Positions 53,017-57,403 of a DNA stretch of 57,403 bases are shown one piece after another. A program made the position numbers and the translations under genes. The notes beneath the pieces were generated by a model that worked only from the letters and a program-made list of their open reading frames with translations, did not search any database and was not told the origin of the DNA. The DNA lies in NCBI RefSeq assembly GCF_905120475.1, contig NZ_CAJHOE010000005.1:1-57403 (forward strand), written 5' to 3'. The DNA is from Campylobacter suis. Lineage in GTDB: Bacteria; Campylobacterota; Campylobacteria; Campylobacterales; Campylobacteraceae. How positions within the stretch are numbered: the stretch's first letter is position 1; each line of letters begins with the position of its first letter.

Positions 53017-53258
53017 ATATTAGCGCCATATTTTCTAAGGATATTATTAGTGCTTTCTTTAAGCTCTTTAAGGCTTATATACTCAAGCTCTCCCTTATCA
53101 TCAGCGTCTGATATATCTTGTAGTAGCATAGCATCGGCTTTGCTTATGGTGCTAATGTCATCTTCATAAGTCATGGTTGCTTTAGGATCTAGTGACAGTA
53201 TATGCCTTATGGCTTCAATCAGGCTTTTATTTGTAGTTTGTATGCTAATGGTTGCCAT
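53013..53258 (-). CDS. Antitoxin of RelE/ParE pair 2
   Basis: An 81-aa protein starting at ATG 53258 with AAGGA before it. MATISIQTTNKSLIEAIRHI is a ribbon-helix-helix-like start, and the acidic tail (LLQDISDADDKGELEYISLK) would bind the toxin. The -10 is TATAAT on the minus strand at 53281-53286 (context TGCTATAAT). Confidence 0.75.
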   Translation of the reverse strand: MATISIQTTNKSLIEAIRHILSLDPKATMTYEDDISTISKADAMLLQDISDADDKGELEYISLKELKESTNNILRKYGANI

Positions 53259-53280
53259 TTTATATCCTTTTTTATTTGGT

Positions 53281-53286
53281 ATTATA
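53281..53286 (-). promoter_or_regulatory. -10 box of toxin-antitoxin operon 2
   Basis: Extended -10 TGCTATAAT on the minus strand, 22 bp before the antitoxin ATG. Confidence 0.6.
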
Positions 53287-53333
53287 GCATAGTTTTGAAA
53301 ATGGGGTTGAAGGGGCAAAGAATAATATATCTA

Positions 53334-53362
53334 AAAGCCAGACATCATAAATATCTGGCTTT
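53334..53362 (-). terminator. Terminator downstream of the TonB receptor pseudogene
   Basis: AAAGCCAGA (53334-53342) and TCTGGCTTT (53354-53362) form a perfect 9-bp stem with an 11-nt loop, 20 bp after the receptor stop on the minus strand. Confidence 0.7.
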
Positions 53363-53381
53363 AGTTAAAGCTTATTGCATA

Positions 53382-55229
53382 TTAAAAATTAGCATGAAAG
53401 CTTAGCCAAAATGTCCTGCCTGGTGCATTTACGATAAAAGGATCAAGTGCTCCCACATTGCTGGCGCTAAGAAATTCGGTATATTTTTTATCAAAGAGAT
53501 TGTTGATACCAAGTCTTACACCAAAATTTTTCTTAAACTCTATCCCGCTATAAATATCCAAAGTCGTAAAGCCCTTTGCTGCCTCTTTTTTATCTATACC
53601 AAAACTAGTCATTTTATCCCAATCGCCACGAGTTTGTTTTGCTACATATCGAAGCGCTGTGCCGATATTATAACTACCAAATGAAGCATTATCTGTATAG
53701 TCAAAATTTACATTTACCTCAAAAGGCCTGATTTGATAAAGCGGTCTATCATCGGTAGTATTTTGTCCGTATGCGTAGTAAAATACCCCTTTTAGACCAA
53801 AATTATTAGCAAAAGTATAGTTTGAATAAAACTTAGCTGTATAAATTTTAGCATCCACATTTCTTGTAATGGTTGCATTTTGATTTATGCCGGCATTTCC
53901 TTTATGCAAACGATCGTATATATTAAGATCATCTACTCTATCAGCTATAAACTGCCCTCCAAAGGCATAGCCGTTTGAGCTTAAATACCTTGTATATCCA
54001 TCGCTTTTGTGATCAAATCCCAAATTTATGCGGTTATGTCTTTCAGGTTTTAAAAGAGCATTTGCTATAAGTCCAGCATTAGCATTAGCAGCTGAGCCAT
54101 AAAGTGTGTCAAATCTATCGGCATTACCGCCTATCCTATATAAACTCTCAAAAGCCGCGTAGTATTTACTGTTTGAGTTTGGAGTAAAATCATATCTAAG
54201 ACTACCGCTTAGCCCACTCTTATTTGATCTACCATCAAAATCATATCCATAAATAGATTTTAACAGCCTTCTTACGCTATTTATATTAGCCGCACCAGAG
54301 TAGGTCTCATCTATGCCCTTTAGTTCTGTCCTTAGCCAGTCATAATTTAGCCCAAGGCTAAGTTTATGAAACTCATCAAATTTATAGCTTAATGTATCAA
54401 AAACTCTATATCTGTGGTTTAAGATATCTGCGAATCTATATCCAGTCTGAGTTACTATACCATTTCTATTAACATATCTTTTTGCGTCCTGATTATCATG
54501 GATATAACCTATGCCAAAAGTATTGTGAAACTTATCCAAATCCACATCATATTTAGCATTTATATCAAAAATTTTTCGATTTGCATACAAGCGAGTATCG
54601 ATTGGAGAATTTCTTAGCTTGCCACTACTGCTAATTCTGTCAACCTGTGTATATTTAAACTCTAAATTTAAGGTATTTGATAGATCTTTTTCACCTAGTC
54701 TTACATCAAATTTGGCTATATTAAACTCAGTTTCTATATCATCTGCCACATGTTGCGGGGCTTTATTATCACGCATTAGATCATGTATGTAACTAAATTT
54801 ATACTCACTTAACTCATCAGGGGTAAAACCAAGAACTAAATTCTGACCATTACGCTTATAGCCAAAATTTATCCTCTCGCCGTCCCCATCTTTATAGGTA
54901 TTTCCTTTTGAGATATGGGCATTAATCATAGTGTAAAATTTATCTGTCTTATATTTAAATAAACCCGAGCCAAAAAATCCTTGCCGTAAAAACCACTGGA
55001 TATATGAAACGACTTGCTTGAATTGTCTATTTTATTTGTAACGAAAAAATAGTCATTTCTTGGCGTTAGATCATACAAATGCAGAGGAAATCTACTTTGT
55101 ATGCTGTTTATAATGTATTGGTTTGTGTGGTCCAAAACTTTTTATCTAGGTTATTATGTCAGGGTTTGCACCATTTGCAAACAAACTTGTCGCACAAAGT
55201 GCAAGTAGGCTAAAATTTATCATTTTCAT
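53382..55229 (-). pseudogene. TonB-dependent (copper-type) receptor, plug domain deleted and frameshifted
   Basis: At 55229 a ribosome site (AAAGAGGTGA) and a good signal peptide, MKMINFSLLALCATSLFANG, start a gene that stops at 55146-55148 after 27 codons. Some 150 bp further the C-terminal barrel of a TonB receptor is found in another frame, first as GFFGSGLFKYKTDKFYTMIN and then open to 53382 with INNLFDKKYTEF and a terminal PGRTFWLSFHANF. A further shift lies near 54985-55000, where one extra T would join the frames. The plug domain (about 130 residues) has no room and is gone, so the protein cannot work. The terminal motif resembles the OprC/NosA copper receptors. Confidence 0.8.
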
Positions 55230-55298
55230 AAAATCACCTCTTTGTAATAAATTTAATGCACCCAAGTATCGCTTAAATACTTGGGTGAAAATGTATGA

Positions 55299-57104
55299 TT
55301 ATTTACTAAATGCTTGGTCTAGTCTGATAGGAAGTGCGCGGTATCCGATAGTTCCTCCCATGTCGGTAAATTTTATTTCTACTTTAACATCTTTAGTTCC
55401 GTATGCGATCTCATTTAGTATAGGCTCTTCTAAGCCAGCTTTAGTTAGCTGTTTGCCAAGACCAGCTGTTGCTGAGTAGATAAACATACTATCGTGATCA
55501 GGCTGATACTCAACAACTGAAGTGATAGGGCTATACCAGTCAAAACCACGCTCTTTTCCATACTCCCAAACTTGCTGAACAGTCATATTTTTCTCATCGA
55601 TTAGATACTCAACACCACGGCTGTATTTCATGCTAGCAATAGCTGGCTGCTCGTTGTGTCTTGCATCGCCATTATCAAATACACTAAGCGCATATTTTCC
55701 TTTACTACTTTTTTCATCTATCTTATATGCAGTATGCTGTGTCCAAGTAAAGTCAAAGTCTGTATTCTCACATATACCGTTTTCATTGCAGTCTAGCTTT
55801 TTGCCGTTTTTATCAACCGGCGTTAGTAGCTTTTTGGCTAAATTCTCATTCCAGCCAGCCCTAGCCGCAAGTATCCATTTTACTTGCTTATCACGGCCTA
55901 TCTTTACAACGGCACTTTGATGGCGCACTGAAACAACTATACTATCATCGCTTGGATCGTAATTAACTGAATTTACGTGAGCCCAGTTTCTACCTATGCC
56001 AACTCCTGCCACATCTCCAAAAGGTGCATTTGCATCTTCTAGATCTTCTTTATTTGCCGTTTGTCCTGCTTTACTAGAATCGACATTTAAACAAACCGCA
56101 CCCTGATCAAGAGCTAGCAAATTTACATCTCTATATGGATCAAGTATGTTATATAGCTTCCACTCATCTATCACGTTTCCATTATGATCAACCTCAAGAA
56201 GCACATCGCGAACAGTTCGGACATTTTTGCCATCTGTTCGCTTTTGATCAGCACTTGCAACACGCATCAAGTAGCCTTTTGGTGTTTCTTCGATATGATG
56301 TGAAAAATCTATATATCCATGCGGCAAGCGTCTATCAAATACCATTTTGCCCATCATGTCAAATTTCATATATCTTTGTCCCATACCAACTATGAGATGT
56401 CCATCTTTTGTCTGCTGAAAGCCCATTGTATTGCCCTTGCGGTAAATGTCATCTGGGTTTCGCACGACATCCATTTTCATATACCATCTAACATCACCGT
56501 TTGTATCAACTATATAGTTAAATGGCTCTAAATCCCACTCCATAGCACCGCCTACTGGGTGATTCCAAACGGCTTGTCCTGAGTCTGGCAAACTAGCCCT
56601 AATAAGGTGATTTATAAAATATAATCTATCTTTAAATTTTGCATCCATTTTTACGATATTTGCTTTTGGAAGTAGTGATTTTTGTGAAGTTCCTGTACTA
56701 TTCATAAAAACAGGTGCCGCATATATATCATATGTTTCGCTAATAGCTTCGCCATTTCTTTTATAGCTAACCTCTACCTTATTTACATGATCAGGATAAA
56801 GTCCCCATACAGGGATGCCACCATGTGTCAGAATTTGCTTATCACTAACATCATATTTTATATCAAGTCCTTTATCGCCTTTTGCTTTTACGGTAATTTT
56901 TGCATCGGTTATATCATATCCGCCATTTTTTATAACCGCTGTTAATGGGGCTAGTTTATAAGGATTTACAACTACCGCGCCAAGCTTACCGACTGATTTA
57001 TAGCTTACAGGACCACTTGCACCGCCGACAGCCAAGGCATTTGTAGTACCCATACCAAGCAACAAAGCAGAAGCAACTGCTACTGAAATTAAACCATTTT
57101 TCAT
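55299..57104 (-). CDS. assT: Periplasmic aryl-sulfate sulfotransferase (AssT)
   Basis: A 601-aa exported enzyme that moves sulfate from one phenol ester to another phenol without PAPS. The start is ATG 57104 with TAGGAGA before it, giving signal peptide MKNGLISVAVASALLLGMGT with cleavage near NALA. Residues that fit the known AssT active site are the His pair in FSHHIEETPKG (near 268), GRNWAHVNSV (near 373), VRHQSAVVK (near 394) and TWTQHTAYKI (near 456, the transient sulfo-His). Two Cys (KLDCNENGICEN) could form the disulfide made by DsbL. The divergent gene is DsbA-like. Confidence 0.92.
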   Translation of the reverse strand: MKNGLISVAVASALLLGMGTTNALAVGGASGPVSYKSVGKLGAVVVNPYKLAPLTAVIKNGGYDITDAKITVKAKGDKGLDIKYDVSDKQILTHGGIPVWGLYPDHVNKVEVSYKRNGEAISETYDIYAAPVFMNSTGTSQKSLLPKANIVKMDAKFKDRLYFINHLIRASLPDSGQAVWNHPVGGAMEWDLEPFNYIVDTNGDVRWYMKMDVVRNPDDIYRKGNTMGFQQTKDGHLIVGMGQRYMKFDMMGKMVFDRRLPHGYIDFSHHIEETPKGYLMRVASADQKRTDGKNVRTVRDVLLEVDHNGNVIDEWKLYNILDPYRDVNLLALDQGAVCLNVDSSKAGQTANKEDLEDANAPFGDVAGVGIGRNWAHVNSVNYDPSDDSIVVSVRHQSAVVKIGRDKQVKWILAARAGWNENLAKKLLTPVDKNGKKLDCNENGICENTDFDFTWTQHTAYKIDEKSSKGKYALSVFDNGDARHNEQPAIASMKYSRGVEYLIDEKNMTVQQVWEYGKERGFDWYSPITSVVEYQPDHDSMFIYSATAGLGKQLTKAGLEEPILNEIAYGTKDVKVEIKFTDMGGTIGYRALPIRLDQAFSK

Positions 57105-57198
57105 TGTTTTTCTCCTATTAAGAAATTTGTTACTTTGCAATTATCTTATAGTGTGTCCCTTTAACGGTAACATAGAGATTAAATTTAGCTTAAATATA

Positions 57199-57233
57199 AA
57201 ATAAATAAATTTATATCTAAAATTTATTTATTT
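57199..57233. promoter_or_regulatory. 14-bp inverted repeat in the assT-dsb divergent promoter region
   Basis: AAATAAATAAATTT (57199-57212) and AAATTTATTTATTT (57220-57233) are perfect complements with 7 bp between. The pair lies between the two divergent genes, so it could be a shared operator. It contains only A and T, so chance is not excluded. Confidence 0.4.
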
Positions 57234-57270
57234 GTAAGTTTAGCGATACCTATATAAGTATTTAATAGTT

Positions 57271-57276
57271 TATAAT
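57271..57276 (+). promoter_or_regulatory. -10 box of the DsbA-like gene
   Basis: A perfect TATAAT 27 bp before the ATG at 57304. Confidence 0.6.
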
Positions 57277-57303
57277 TCTTCCAAATTTATATAAGGAGCA
57301 AAC

Positions 57304-57403
57304 ATGAAGACAATGTTTTCAAAGACATTAAAGGTTTTATCAGCTGTTGCACTATTTGGTGCTTTAAGTGCTAATGCTTTTAGCGAAGGAGAGGATTATA
57401 TAG
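57304..57403 (+). CDS. DsbA/DsbL-like thiol:disulfide oxidoreductase, N-terminal part (cut by window end)
   Basis: ATG 57304 after AAGGAGC opens a frame to the window edge. It gives a signal peptide, MKTMFSKTLKVLSAVALFGA then LSANA, and the mature start FSEGEDYI, which fits DsbA family proteins. The CxxC active site lies beyond the window. Divergence from assT matches the known assT-dsbL-dsbI loci, where DsbL oxidises AssT. Only the first 33 codons are seen. Confidence 0.65.
   Translation, partial: MKTMFSKTLKVLSAVALFGALSANAFSEGEDYI

Noticed and set aside
54926-55135. A 69-codon minus-strand ORF between the receptor signal peptide and barrel as a gene
   Set aside because: It ends where the barrel frame takes over and has no ribosome site; it is a remnant of the receptor gene.
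1-57403. CRISPR array
   Set aside because: No regularly spaced direct repeats of 24-40 bp and no cas genes were seen on either strand.

Overview
The window is chromosomal DNA from an AT-rich epsilonproteobacterium, almost certainly a Campylobacter. The signs are the gene set and protein style (glmM-lspA, the CsgG/DUF4810/GNA1162 lipoprotein trio, an aryl-sulfate sulfotransferase divergent from a DsbA-like gene, a Znu zinc locus with a NicO-type membrane protein), frequent ATGA start/stop overlaps, and TATAAT-type -10 boxes without clear -35 boxes. I cannot fix the species. All names rest on reading the sequence; no database search was run.

Layout. 1-5.5 kb: end of a chemoreceptor gene, a GNAT acetyltransferase, an FMN-binding protein and a 1413-aa LapA/RTX-type adhesin. 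5.7-12 kb: tRNA-Glu, a lipoprotein, nfo broken by one nonsense codon, and a fatty-acid uptake operon (FadL-like porin, acyl-CoA ligase, AAA+ ATPase). 12-20.4 kb: PAS-GGDEF-EAL protein with a di-haem peroxidase, a methyltransferase, and a Zur-like regulator divergent from znuA-(DUF1007/NicO)-znuC-znuB, with a perfect palindrome between them. 20.4-37.5 kb: mainly housekeeping (EamA transporter, DUF4197, mntP, xth, dgkA, antiporter, prfA, rpsT, glmM, lspA, hemJ, three lipoproteins, proB-proA-[mrr]-proC, nhaA).

37.6-55.2 kb is accessory and rearranged. It holds a chimeric ORF joining part of a duplicated unknown gene to the tail of a FabG-type reductase, an orphan AMP-ligase, and a cassette made of a frameshifted membrane protein, a 445-aa unknown protein, a ClpP paralogue with an intact catalytic triad and a VirD4/HerA-like ATPase. 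Next come a metallophosphoesterase behind a G9 tract, a second metallophosphoesterase coupled to an orphan antitoxin, a divergent 1079-aa SF1 helicase, an RclC-like membrane protein, two convergent RelE/ParE toxin-antitoxin pairs around a possible structured RNA, and a TonB receptor pseudogene that has lost its plug. The window ends with assT and the start of a divergent dsbA/dsbL-like gene.

The best candidate for an undescribed system is 39.5-45.1 kb: a ClpP-type peptidase encoded directly before a VirD4/HerA-like motor ATPase, preceded by two proteins of no recognised family. One of these is partly duplicated and the other is switched off, or damaged, at a T7 tract. The neighbouring G9 tract, orphan antitoxin and helicase suggest a phase-variable defence or mobile-element island. 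That role is inference.
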